Numbered from the stretch's first letter, positions 1-6,220 are shown. The stretch is DNA of 6,279 nt from Fidelibacterota bacterium 46_43 (GCA_001509335.1 LGGY01000036.1:1-6279), one strand, 5' to 3'. Notes: generated from the letters alone by a model not told the origin. Translations and numbers: made by a program.

Positions 1-16
1 GGATCGATTGGACACA

Positions 17-36
17 CCAGGAGTGAAGCGACGCCA
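17..36. repeat. Dispersed 20-bp repeat, left copy
   Basis: CCAGGAGTGAAGCGACGCCA here matches 6259-6278 at 19 of 20 positions (T instead of C at position 24), in the same orientation. It is preceded by GATCGATTG (2-10), similar to the GATTGATTC units before the right copy, and is followed directly by a 7-bp-period array. The core GGAGCGAAGCGACG resembles, from memory, dispersed intergenic repeats seen in several unrelated bacteria. Confidence 0.75.
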
Positions 37-64
37 ACTTCCGGCTTCTAACTTCTGACTTCTT
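37..64. repeat. Degenerate heptamer array, ACTTCNN x4
   Basis: Four consecutive 7-bp units can be read: ACTTCCG, GCTTCTA, ACTTCTG and ACTTCTT. The array starts one base inside the end of the 20-bp dispersed repeat and fades into AT-rich sequence. It is non-coding and similar in design, though not in sequence, to the arrays at 1716-1767, 1818-1872 and 6174-6220. Confidence 0.65.
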
Positions 65-126
65 AAAGATAATTGAATAAAATGGGAATTTTGCTGATCT
101 GAAGATGAGATTATAAGAGAAATCAG

Positions 127-218
127 ATATATGAATTCGGTTAGATAACGCCCCCCACCCCGGAGATAAAATAAACCGAAAAAACACAGAATGCAAGATA
201 ATATTATAATTCATATAT
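127..218. repeat. Nested inverted repeat
   Basis: An 11-bp perfect inverted repeat pairs ATATATGAATT (127-137) with AATTCATATAT (208-218). Nested in it, TTCGGTT (136-142) is complementary to AACCGAA (174-180). The interior contains a CCCCCCACCCC run (151-161). It could fold as a long bulged stem or be the remnant of a small mobile element. No open reading frame of note lies inside. Confidence 0.45.
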
Positions 219-280
219 GCTATGAAATTGATCTTTTAATCGAACTAAATTAAATGACTACATTTTATTTTTTTCTTCCG

Positions 281-336
281 CCCTGATATTCAGGGTTATA
301 TCCTCACCCCCCCCCTCAACCGGACTAAAGTCCGGT
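281..336. repeat. REP-like pair of hairpins flanking a C9 run
   Basis: Two short palindromes lie close together: CCCTGA-TAT-TCAGGG (281-295) and ACCGGAC-TAAA-GTCCGGT (319-336), with nine consecutive C at 307-315 between them. A degraded third unit may follow: TAAGGTCTACGGCTG (365-379) matches TAAAGTCCGGTGCTG (326-340) at 10 of 15 positions. GC-rich small hairpins with a conserved tail in a spacer are typical of REP elements mobilised in trans by RAYT transposases; none is encoded here. Confidence 0.5.
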
Positions 337-458
337 GCTGTTCCCCATTTTTTATACTCAGGGGTAAGGTCTACGGCTGATTTCTCATTCAATTATCCGA
401 ACTTCCATTTGATCTATTTTTTCGTTACTTTTTGCCTTTAAACAACTGGAGATAGAAC

Positions 459-1670
459 ATGAATCATGGAATTAAACTGAGTCAAAACATCTTTTGGATA
501 GGAGTCAATGACCGGCGGACACATCTTTTCGAAAACTTATGGCCATTGGATAAAGGAATATCTTACAATGCTTACCTAATCCGGGATAGAAAGAATGCTC
601 TGATTGATACGGTGGAAATCGGACATGTAGAATCATATTTCGATGCCATTGATAAAATTTTGGGTTCAGGAAAAAATGTAGATTATCTGGTCATCAATCA
701 CATGGAGCCGGATCATTCGGGGGCTCTTAAACTGATTACGCAACGGTATCCGGATATCACCCTGGTGGGAAACAGGAATACTTTCAAATTTGTCCGGGGG
801 TTTTTCGGAGATTTTGAGCGTATTCTTGAAGTGGAAGAAGGAGATACCCTGGATCTGGGAGCTCACTCCCTGACATTTGTCATGACGCCCATGCTGCACT
901 GGCCGGAAACCATGATGACTTTTGAAACAAAGACTCAAATTCTCTTTACTGGCGATGTATTTGGCAGTTTTGGCACTTTGGACGGTGTGCTTTTTGATGA
1001 TGAAGCCAACCTTGACGAATGGGAGCCGGAGCAACGACGTTATTATTCAAATATCGTCGGGAAATATGTCAAACAAACCCAGAAAGCCCTTGAAAAGCTA
1101 AAGACTGTAGACGTCAGGATGTTCGCACCCACACATGGACTTATCTGGCGTCAGCATCCTGAACATATTGCCAACTTGTATGACCGCTGGTCACGGCTTG
1201 ATGGGGATCGGGGAGTCGTTATTGTCTACGGCTCCATGTACGGCCGGACGGAGCGGATGGCAGAATATATTGCCCGGGAGCTTATCCTGGCAGGGATCCG
1301 GCATGTAAAAGTCTATGATGCGTCAAAAACCCATCTCTCCTATATCCTGAGTGACATCTGGAAATACAGAGGACTCATTATCGGAAGTCCCGCTTACAAC
1401 AACGGACTCTTTCCCACAGTCGAAGCCCTCACAAACAAATTGGAGCAGTTACACATAAAAAACAGACTTTTAAGTCTTTTTGGGACAGCTACCTGGAGTG
1501 GGGGCGGTGTAAAAAATCTGATCCGTTTTGCTGAAGCTTCCGGATTAGAACTGATTTCCCCTCCCCATGAAGCCAAATACCGGGCTTTAGAAAAGGACTA
1601 CGAAATATGCCGGGACATTGCTGAAAGAATGGCTTCCAGAGTGATGAATGATAAATTTAAAATGAAATGA
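459..1670 (+). CDS. fprA: A-type flavodiiron protein (FprA family), O2/NO reductase
   Basis: This is a cytoplasmic flavodiiron protein of 403 residues, the usual length for the minimal two-domain class. Residues 1-250 are a metallo-beta-lactamase-like diiron domain. The expected ligands are visible: His81, Glu83 and Asp85 in NHMEPDHSG, His147 in MLHWPE, Asp166 in TGDVFG and His226 in PTHG. Residues 252-395 are a flavodoxin-like domain, with an FMN phosphate loop at YGSMYGRTERMA (257-268) and further FMN loops near GSPAYNN (309-315) and ATWSGGG (344-350). Family members reduce O2 to water and/or NO to N2O, usually with electrons from rubredoxin; neither rubredoxin nor a reductase gene is in this window. 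The ATG start has GGAG at 448-451, seven bases upstream. The gene is alone on its strand here and converges on the porin gene. Family assignment is very secure; O2 versus NO preference cannot be read from sequence. Confidence 0.95.
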   Translation: MNHGIKLSQNIFWIGVNDRRTHLFENLWPLDKGISYNAYLIRDRKNALIDTVEIGHVESYFDAIDKILGSGKNVDYLVINHMEPDHSGALKLITQRYPDITLVGNRNTFKFVRGFFGDFERILEVEEGDTLDLGAHSLTFVMTPMLHWPETMMTFETKTQILFTGDVFGSFGTLDGVLFDDEANLDEWEPEQRRYYSNIVGKYVKQTQKALEKLKTVDVRMFAPTHGLIWRQHPEHIANLYDRWSRLDGDRGVVIVYGSMYGRTERMAEYIARELILAGIRHVKVYDASKTHLSYILSDIWKYRGLIIGSPAYNNGLFPTVEALTNKLEQLHIKNRLLSLFGTATWSGGGVKNLIRFAEASGLELISPPHEAKYRALEKDYEICRDIAERMASRVMNDKFKMK

Positions 1671-1715
1671 TAATGAAGAAATTTGGAATTATACATTCAT
1701 TGACCCACTAAGCCC

Positions 1716-1767
1716 AATTCATAATTCATAAATTCAATTCATCATTCTTCATTCTTCATTCTTCATT
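1716..1767. repeat. Heptamer array, AATTCAT then CATTCTT units
   Basis: Two AATTCAT units (1716-1729) and two imperfect ones (1730-1742) lead into three exact CATTCTT units (1743-1763) and a partial CATT. ATTC recurs at 1717, 1724, 1732, 1737, 1744, 1751 and 1758. The array ends three bases before the terminator palindrome. It is non-coding. Confidence 0.75.
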
Positions 1768-1769
1768 AT

Positions 1770-1799
1770 AAGAAAGGCGCCTGATCAGGCGCCTTTCTT
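1770..1799. terminator. Perfect 30-bp palindrome, bidirectional intrinsic terminator
   Basis: The arms AAGAAAGGCGCCT (1770-1782) and AGGCGCCTTTCTT (1787-1799) form a 13-bp perfect stem with a GATC loop and a GC-rich core. The T-rich 3' arm gives TTTCTTT on the plus strand, and because the element is a palindrome the minus strand reads the same. Its position between two convergent genes, about 100 bp past the flavodiiron stop and about 70 bp past the porin stop, fits termination of both transcripts. U-tracts are short and interrupted by C, so efficiency is uncertain. Confidence 0.85.
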
Positions 1800-1817
1800 T
1801 ATAAGCTATAATACCGA

Positions 1818-1872
1818 ACTCTTAACTCATAACTCCAACTCAGTACTCATCACTCAACACTCTAAACTCTTA
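1818..1872. repeat. Heptamer array, ACTCNNN x8
   Basis: ACTC begins at 1818, 1825, 1832, 1838, 1845, 1852, 1859 and 1866: seven-base spacing throughout except one six-base step. The last three bases of each unit vary (TTA, ATA, CA, AGT, ATC, AAC, TAA, TTA). The final unit runs into the stop codon of the porin gene (TAA on the minus strand, at 1872-1870), so this array is transcribed as the porin mRNA 3' end. Confidence 0.8.
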
Positions 1873-3384
1873 AAACGAATAATCAAATCCCACACCCACG
1901 TTAAGATTTGTTTTCTGATAGGTTTCGGTATAGGTTGGAGTAGTCTTTTCGCCTTCATCATAGAATGTATTAAGGATACCGGCATTGATCATAAGTTTCG
2001 GACTCACCTTATAGCCAAAACCACCGGCCAGTGTGTTGGAAGGCAGGCTATAGCTGAGATCGGTCTGATATTCGGGAGTTACTTTCTGGTCAGCATAAGA
2101 ATATCCGGCACTGACAAGGAGTTTATCAGACAGGTTATATTCAAAGGCAACACCAAATTCAATCCCGTTATCAACCTTCTCTTCTTTGCCGTCCCAGTTT
2201 ACACCTTCGTTGAAATAATAATTGAAATTTCCTTCAACACGAAGTTTGGGCACCACCTGATAGGCCATACCCATGGCCAACATAGCCGGCATATCGGCAT
2301 GAGTTTCTGCACCGTCTGGAAACATTCCGGAGCCATCCACTTCCGTATCATTCTTCAGAGTCAGCTCAGTTTTCATCTCATAGCGCAGGGCAATATCAAG
2401 TCCTTCAAGGGGAGTAAAAAAGGCACTGAAAATGGGACTGAAGCCCGTGGCATCCTGGGCAGCCTCCACTTCCACATCGGCAGTAGCAGCTTCCACAACG
2501 GGAACCTGATTACTGGTTGCCGCAGCCGCACCGCTGTAAATACCCTGTACCTGTGCGGCAGTCAAACCACTGGGATCGTACCCAAGACTTGTCAATCCGC
2601 CTTCAAGCTGGGTTACTTGTTCAGCCGTTAAATGACCGGCAGCCTGAAGCTGAGGAAGTGTAAAACTACCGGCATTGGCATCAATAATCGGTTGAAGGCC
2701 GGAAGCGGTAGCAGAGAGTGTGTTGGCCACACCGGTCAGATAAGCCCCGGGTGTGACCCAGTTGGTACCATCTGCAGTCACCATAATATCTCTCAGATAT
2801 CCGTCATAGGTATTTTTCGCCATGACAACCCTGCCACCGACAGCCAGTGAGATCATATCACTCAGCTTGTAGGTTAAGCCGGCCTGACCGGCATAATAGA
2901 CAGAGGAGCCCTCAAATTCCGTATCCAGTTTATAACCCTGGACTCCCAGTTGGGGAACCAGTCCTGAGACAGGCATTTCAAAAGACGGGAGCCCGTCTTC
3001 ATAGATGGCACTACCGCCTCCGCCAATGGGTTCAAAACCGCCGGACACGGCTATTTTCCCGCTTTTGTAGGCAAAATAAAGATTGGGAAACAGGGGAGCA
3101 AAGACATCCCCGACAAATTCATCACGGTTCAATGTAGGCAGGTCATTGATGACGGTCTTGGTCTGCCAGATCATTTGGTTACTTATATGGAAGTAAAGTC
3201 CGTCATTTAATCTGGACAAACCGGCAGGATTGTAATAGACAGCATCCAGGTCTGTGGAAGCATTTCTGTTCATTGTCCGGGTAAACTGAGCACTTTGATT
3301 CGTGTTCGTCATAATCCCTCCGGCGAAAGCCGTAACGGAAACCAGACATAAAACAACAACGATCAGCAAGTTTAGTGTTTTCAA
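1870..3384 (-). CDS. OmpP1/FadL/TodX-family outer-membrane transport protein
   Basis: This is a predicted outer-membrane beta-barrel of 504 residues that probably lets hydrophobic compounds such as long-chain fatty acids cross the outer membrane. Residues 1-21 form a Sec signal peptide (Lys2, a hydrophobic core, then AFA before Gly22). The mature N-terminus resembles the FadL plug region, including the family motif YNPAGL (51-56). Many alternating hydrophobic strands follow, and the protein ends in Phe504, as expected for BAM-dependent insertion. It is about 60 residues longer than E. coli FadL; the extra length seems to lie in an Ala- and Gln-rich stretch around residues 201-312. The start is TTG, supported by a strong Shine-Dalgarno sequence and by the signal peptide beginning exactly there. 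It diverges from the PspC gene and converges on the flavodiiron gene. The family is clear; the substrate is not, so no gene symbol is given. Confidence 0.9.
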   Translation of the reverse strand: MKTLNLLIVVVLCLVSVTAFAGGIMTNTNQSAQFTRTMNRNASTDLDAVYYNPAGLSRLNDGLYFHISNQMIWQTKTVINDLPTLNRDEFVGDVFAPLFPNLYFAYKSGKIAVSGGFEPIGGGGSAIYEDGLPSFEMPVSGLVPQLGVQGYKLDTEFEGSSVYYAGQAGLTYKLSDMISLAVGGRVVMAKNTYDGYLRDIMVTADGTNWVTPGAYLTGVANTLSATASGLQPIIDANAGSFTLPQLQAAGHLTAEQVTQLEGGLTSLGYDPSGLTAAQVQGIYSGAAAATSNQVPVVEAATADVEVEAAQDATGFSPIFSAFFTPLEGLDIALRYEMKTELTLKNDTEVDGSGMFPDGAETHADMPAMLAMGMAYQVVPKLRVEGNFNYYFNEGVNWDGKEEKVDNGIEFGVAFEYNLSDKLLVSAGYSYADQKVTPEYQTDLSYSLPSNTLAGGFGYKVSPKLMINAGILNTFYDEGEKTTPTYTETYQKTNLNVGVGFDYSF

Positions 3385-3551
3385 GATTCCCTCCTTGTTT
3401 GTGTTACACTTGTATTTTGCTTTATGTGAAATTACCAGTATTATGCATATATTTGCAAGTCATTTTATACAATACATAACATCACCCATTTCAATATGAT
3501 TGCAGGATAAAATTTTTTATTTTAAACTTTAAGCAGGACAAAGGAGAAATC
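3385..3551. promoter_or_regulatory. Divergent promoter region between the porin and PspC genes
   Basis: These 167 bp separate two genes transcribed away from each other, so both promoters should be here. The sequence is strongly AT-rich. TACAAT at 3468-3473 is a plausible -10 box for the PspC direction but lacks a good -35 partner at 17 bp. GTGTTACAC (3401-3409) is a small dyad close to the porin Shine-Dalgarno and could be an operator or chance. No individual promoter is assigned. Confidence 0.5.
3389..3396 (-). promoter_or_regulatory. Ribosome binding site supporting the TTG start of the porin gene
   Basis: On the minus strand this reads AAGGAGGG, a near-perfect anti-16S match, four bases before the TTG codon at 3384-3382. 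It justifies a non-ATG start: the signal peptide MKTLNLL begins immediately at this codon, and the next in-frame Met lies beyond the predicted cleavage site. Confidence 0.8.
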
Positions 3552-3746
3552 ATGAACAACAAACCCTTACAGAGATCCCGTCAGGACCGAATGATTGCCG
3601 GCGTGTTGGCAGGACTGGCAGGCTGGTTAGGCTGGGATGTCACTGCGCTACGGATTGCATTCGTTGTTATTTCCCTCTTATCATCTGTTTTCCCCGGAAT
3701 TCTTGTTTATGTAGTTCTGTGGATTCTGATGCCGGAAGAACAATAG
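3552..3746 (+). CDS. Small PspC-domain membrane protein
   Basis: This 64-residue protein is almost entirely one PspC domain. The N-terminal part matches the family pattern (RSRQDRMIAGVLAGLAGWLGWD, residues 9-30, two segments joined by the glycine-rich turn), followed by ALR at 32-34. A hydrophobic segment at about 35-58 then ends in LWILMPEE (56-63). Family members are small inner-membrane proteins; in enterobacteria PspC senses envelope stress with PspB and PspA, but stand-alone short versions are common in other phyla and their role is mostly unknown. No pspA or pspB is present here. AGGAG at 3542-3546 lies five bases before the ATG. The gene diverges from the porin gene and is separated from metY by 158 bases, so it may or may not be co-transcribed with metY. 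The domain call is firm; stress-response function is inference. Confidence 0.88.
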   Translation: MNNKPLQRSRQDRMIAGVLAGLAGWLGWDVTALRIAFVVISLLSSVFPGILVYVVLWILMPEEQ

Positions 3747-3904
3747 TACATCATTCCTAAGCCCGTTTATATACACGGGATAGGTAATCCCTGCGTCCCT
3801 TCTTCAATCAGACTTGCTTCAAGACTGCTGTTTATTTCAGGTTTCTGAAGGTGGGGGTTGTTCATACAAACTGTTTTTAAAAAAAAGATTCGACAGGAGG
3901 AATT
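3747..3904 (+). promoter_or_regulatory. Leader-like spacer before metY with overlapping hairpins
   Basis: No gene is visible in this 158-bp spacer. It contains two mutually exclusive short hairpins: CCCGT (3762-3766) with ACGGG (3775-3779), and GGGAT (3777-3781) with ATCCC (3787-3791). A third, TTCAG (3836-3840) with CTGAA (3845-3849), has a GTTT loop. I see no terminator-style U-run and none of the conserved sequence of the SAM-I riboswitch. It probably holds the promoter or leader of the metY-metA operon, but no boxes are assignable. Confidence 0.35.
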
Positions 3905-5206
3905 ATGAAAAATAAGCCATACAGATTTGAAACATTGCAGCTTCATGCGGGGCATACACCTGATCCGGTAACCCATGCCCGGGCCGTTCCCATCTATCAA
4001 ACTTCCTCCTATACTTTCGAAAGTACACAGCATGGGGCGGATCTTTTCGAGCTGAAGAAATTCGGCAATATCTACACACGTATGATGAATCCTACGACCG
4101 ATGTTTTTGAAAAGCGCATGGCAGCCCTTGAAGGAGGAACTGCTGCTGTCGCTACGGCTTCGGGGATGTCCGCCCAATTCCTGGCTCTCATCACCATCCT
4201 TGAAGCAGGAGATTCTGTCGTTTCCTCACCATTTTTATATGGTGGAACCTATATTCAATTTAAAATTGCTTTGAAACGTTTAGGCATAACTGTTCGCTTT
4301 GCTGAAAATGACTCAACGGAAGCCATGTCTCGTTTGATAGACAAGACAACAAAAGCTCTTTATACGGAAACCATCGGCAATCCGGAATTTAGTATTCCCG
4401 ATTTTGAAGGTCTCTCCGCCCTTGCCAAAACACACCAAATCCCCCTGATAGTTGATAATACCTTTGGAGCTGGTGGATATTACTGTCGACCCTTGACACA
4501 CGGGGCAAACATTGTCACCGCTTCGGCGACCAAATGGATCGGAGGTCATGGGACATCCATCGGAGGGATTTTAATTGACGGGGGTAATTTCAACTGGAGT
4601 AATGGACGTTATCCCTTCTTTTCAGAACCTTCCGAAGGATATCACGGACTGAATTTCTGGGAAACATTCGGCGAAAAGAGTTCACATGGCAATATTGCCT
4701 TTGCCATTCGTGCCCGGGTAGAAGGACTCCGGGATATCGGCCCCGCCCTCTCCCCTTTCAATGCCTTTCTTCTGCTACAGGGTTTGGAAACGTTAAGTCT
4801 GCGGGCACAACGACATGCCGATAATGCCCTGGCTGTGGCAGAATGGTTGGTAAAGCACCGGAAAATTGAATCCGTCAATTATCCCGGTCTGCCGGATAAT
4901 CCTTACCACTCCCTGGCCAAAAAGTATCTGGAACATGGATATGGAGGTGTGTTGACGTTCCGCATCAAAGGAGGTAAGGATAAGGCGTCTGAATTGATCC
5001 ATCATTTGGATCTGATCAGTCATCTGGCAAACGTGGGCGATGCCAAAACTCTTATCATCCATCCGGCCAGTACAACCCATCAGCAGATGACAGAATCAGA
5101 ACAGCGGGCCGGAGGGATTTACCCCAATATGCTCCGGCTTTCTGTAGGTATTGAACATATTGATGACATCCTGGAAGATCTGGACCAGGCTTTAGAAAAA
5201 ATATAA
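3905..5206 (+). CDS. metY: O-acetylhomoserine sulfhydrylase (MetY), PLP-dependent
   Basis: This is a cytoplasmic Cys/Met-metabolism PLP enzyme (cystathionine gamma-synthase fold) that converts an O-acylhomoserine plus sulfide to homocysteine. At 433 residues it fits MetY rather than the shorter MetB/MetZ group (roughly 380-400), and it carries the MetY-type extra segment around 225-260. Visible active-site elements are YTRMMNPT (58-65, Tyr and Arg contacting PLP phosphate from the partner subunit), ASGMSA (85-90), Tyr112 stacking on PLP, Asp184 in VDNTF for the pyridine nitrogen, Lys210 in SATKW as the Schiff-base lysine, and Arg411 in MLRLSVGIE for the substrate carboxylate. The ATG is preceded by AGGAGG (3895-3900) at a short four-base spacing, and the N-terminus aligns with known MetY starts. 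metA follows after 11 bases, supplying its acylhomoserine substrate. Confidence 0.95.
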   Translation: MKNKPYRFETLQLHAGHTPDPVTHARAVPIYQTSSYTFESTQHGADLFELKKFGNIYTRMMNPTTDVFEKRMAALEGGTAAVATASGMSAQFLALITILEAGDSVVSSPFLYGGTYIQFKIALKRLGITVRFAENDSTEAMSRLIDKTTKALYTETIGNPEFSIPDFEGLSALAKTHQIPLIVDNTFGAGGYYCRPLTHGANIVTASATKWIGGHGTSIGGILIDGGNFNWSNGRYPFFSEPSEGYHGLNFWETFGEKSSHGNIAFAIRARVEGLRDIGPALSPFNAFLLLQGLETLSLRAQRHADNALAVAEWLVKHRKIESVNYPGLPDNPYHSLAKKYLEHGYGGVLTFRIKGGKDKASELIHHLDLISHLANVGDAKTLIIHPASTTHQQMTESEQRAGGIYPNMLRLSVGIEHIDDILEDLDQALEKI

Positions 5207-5217
5207 AGGAGACCCTT

Positions 5218-6126
5218 ATGCCGGTGAATGTCCCTGATAAACTCCCAGCCATTACCACACTCCGGAAAGAGAACATATTCGTCATGACGGAAAGCCGGGC
5301 AACCCACCAGGATATACGGCCATTACGACTCCTGGTTTTAAACTTGATGCCTTTGAAAATTGTAACAGAAACCGATCTCATTCGGATACTTTCCAATACC
5401 CCTCTGCAGGTGGAGTTGGAACTTCTGCACATGTCCACTCATGAATCCAAAAACACCCCCCGTGAACATCTGGAACAATTTTACCACACCTTTGAGGATA
5501 TCCGGGAACGCCGCTACGACGGGATGATCATTACAGGCGCCCCTGTTGAAACCCTTCCCTTTGAAAAAGTAACGTATTGGCAGGAATTGCAATCCATCAT
5601 GGAATGGACAACAGATCATGTCACTTCCTCACTCTACCTTTGCTGGGCAGCCCAAGCCGGTCTCCATCATTTTTATGGGATTCCCAAATATCCCCTGGAG
5701 AAAAAGTGTTTCGGAATATTCTCTCATACCGTCCTTCCGAAAACCACACCCCTATTTCGTGGATTTGATGACTGTTTCATGATGCCTCACAGTCGCCATA
5801 CTGAAATCCGGCAAGAGGACATTCTATCTGTCCCAGACCTTAAAACCCTTGCCATTTCTCCGGAAGCCGGACCTGGAATCATTGCCGGTAAAAACGGTAG
5901 ACAGATTTTTATTACAGGACATCCCGAATACAGTGCAAATACTTTGAAAAAGGAGTATGAACGGGACAAAGCCGCAGGACTTCCCATTGAGATTCCTAAA
6001 AATTATTTTCCTGAAAACGATCCTTTCAAAACACCCCGGGTATCCTGGCGGGCACATGCCAGTCTGCTTTTTTCAAACTGGCTAAACTATTATGTGTACC
6101 AGGAAACACCTTATGCGTGGGAATAG
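5218..6126 (+). CDS. metA: MetA-family homoserine O-acyltransferase, probably acetyl-CoA-specific
   Basis: The enzyme activates homoserine by acylating its hydroxyl group, the first committed step to methionine, in the cytoplasm. The 302 residues match MetA along the full length (MPVNVPDKLP at the start, NWLNYYVYQETPY near the end). The class I glutamine-amidotransferase-like active site is complete: nucleophile Cys142 in LYLCWAAQAG, His235 and Glu237 in FITGHPEY, and Lys47 in NLMPLK. Residue 111 is Glu (TGAPVETLPF). In studied MetA enzymes Gly here goes with succinyl-CoA (E. coli) and Glu with acetyl-CoA (Bacillus cereus), so this is probably a homoserine O-acetyltransferase despite the common family name. 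That fits the adjacent metY, which typically uses O-acetylhomoserine. The Shine-Dalgarno AGGAG (5207-5211) directly follows the metY stop, six bases before the ATG, which points to coupled expression. Family is certain; acyl specificity is a well-grounded inference. Confidence 0.95.
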   Translation: MPVNVPDKLPAITTLRKENIFVMTESRATHQDIRPLRLLVLNLMPLKIVTETDLIRILSNTPLQVELELLHMSTHESKNTPREHLEQFYHTFEDIRERRYDGMIITGAPVETLPFEKVTYWQELQSIMEWTTDHVTSSLYLCWAAQAGLHHFYGIPKYPLEKKCFGIFSHTVLPKTTPLFRGFDDCFMMPHSRHTEIRQEDILSVPDLKTLAISPEAGPGIIAGKNGRQIFITGHPEYSANTLKKEYERDKAAGLPIEIPKNYFPENDPFKTPRVSWRAHASLLFSNWLNYYVYQETPYAWE

Positions 6127-6165
6127 GGAGGAAAACAGGGTGGTCGAAAGTCAATTGCCTCCTCC
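6127..6165. repeat. Inverted repeat just downstream of metA
   Basis: GGAGGA (6127-6132) is complementary to TCCTCC (6160-6165), giving a 6-bp stem with a 27-base loop. The left arm starts at the base after the metA stop codon and resembles a Shine-Dalgarno sequence. There is no U-run, so it is not a normal intrinsic terminator. Confidence 0.35.
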
Positions 6166-6173
6166 GTGATAAG

Positions 6174-6220
6174 CAGTGAACAGCCATCAGTCGACAGTCA
6201 ACAGTCGAAAAGTCGACAGC
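6174..6220. repeat. Heptamer array, CAGTCRA-type units
   Basis: Units begin with CAG at 6174, 6181, 6188, 6195 and 6202 with exact seven-base spacing (CAGTGAA, CAGCCAT, CAGTCGA, CAGTCAA, CAGTCGA). An eight-base variant AAAGTCGA (6209-6216) and a final CAGC follow. It starts 47 bases after the metA stop and is non-coding. Confidence 0.8.

Larger units (their letters stand above)
1..458. other. Non-coding, repeat-rich region upstream of the flavodiiron gene
   Basis: No convincing gene is present on either strand. The stretch consists of the 20-bp repeat and heptamer array (17-64), an AT-rich part with the nested inverted repeat (about 65-260), REP-like hairpins with a C9 run (281-336) and a pyrimidine-rich leader before the flavodiiron gene. 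A promoter for that gene must lie here or upstream, but no pair of promoter boxes stands out enough to assign. The only start signal I trust is GGAG at 448-451. Confidence 0.7.

Noticed and set aside
228..256. Promoter candidate TTGATC, 17 bp, TAAATG
   Set aside because: It has a fair spacing but a weak -10 box in AT-rich sequence and lies about 200 bp from the gene, so it is not distinguishable from chance.
666..1034. Open frame of 122 codons on the minus strand inside the flavodiiron gene
   Set aside because: It lies wholly antisense to a well-conserved gene, and its translation shows no recognisable domain.
1716..1872. CRISPR array
   Set aside because: Units are 7 bp with no unique spacers of the right length, and no cas gene is present.
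2299..3137. Series of open frames on the plus strand opposite the porin gene
   Set aside because: The porin has a signal peptide, family motif and C-terminal Phe; the opposite frames are low-complexity shadows with no domain.
3302..3499. 65-codon plus-strand frame overlapping the porin start and the divergent spacer
   Set aside because: It has no family resemblance and runs antisense across the signal peptide and promoter region.
3747..3904. SAM-I or SAM-II riboswitch before metY
   Set aside because: I could not see the conserved core sequence of either class; only short generic hairpins are present.
5055..5438. Minus-strand frame of 127 codons across the metY-metA junction
   Set aside because: It spans the junction of two clear genes of an operon on the other strand and has no recognisable motif.
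6140..6169. Nine-codon GTG reading frame after a Shine-Dalgarno-like GGAGG
   Set aside because: It is too short to support as a gene, and the SD-like bases are also one arm of an inverted repeat.
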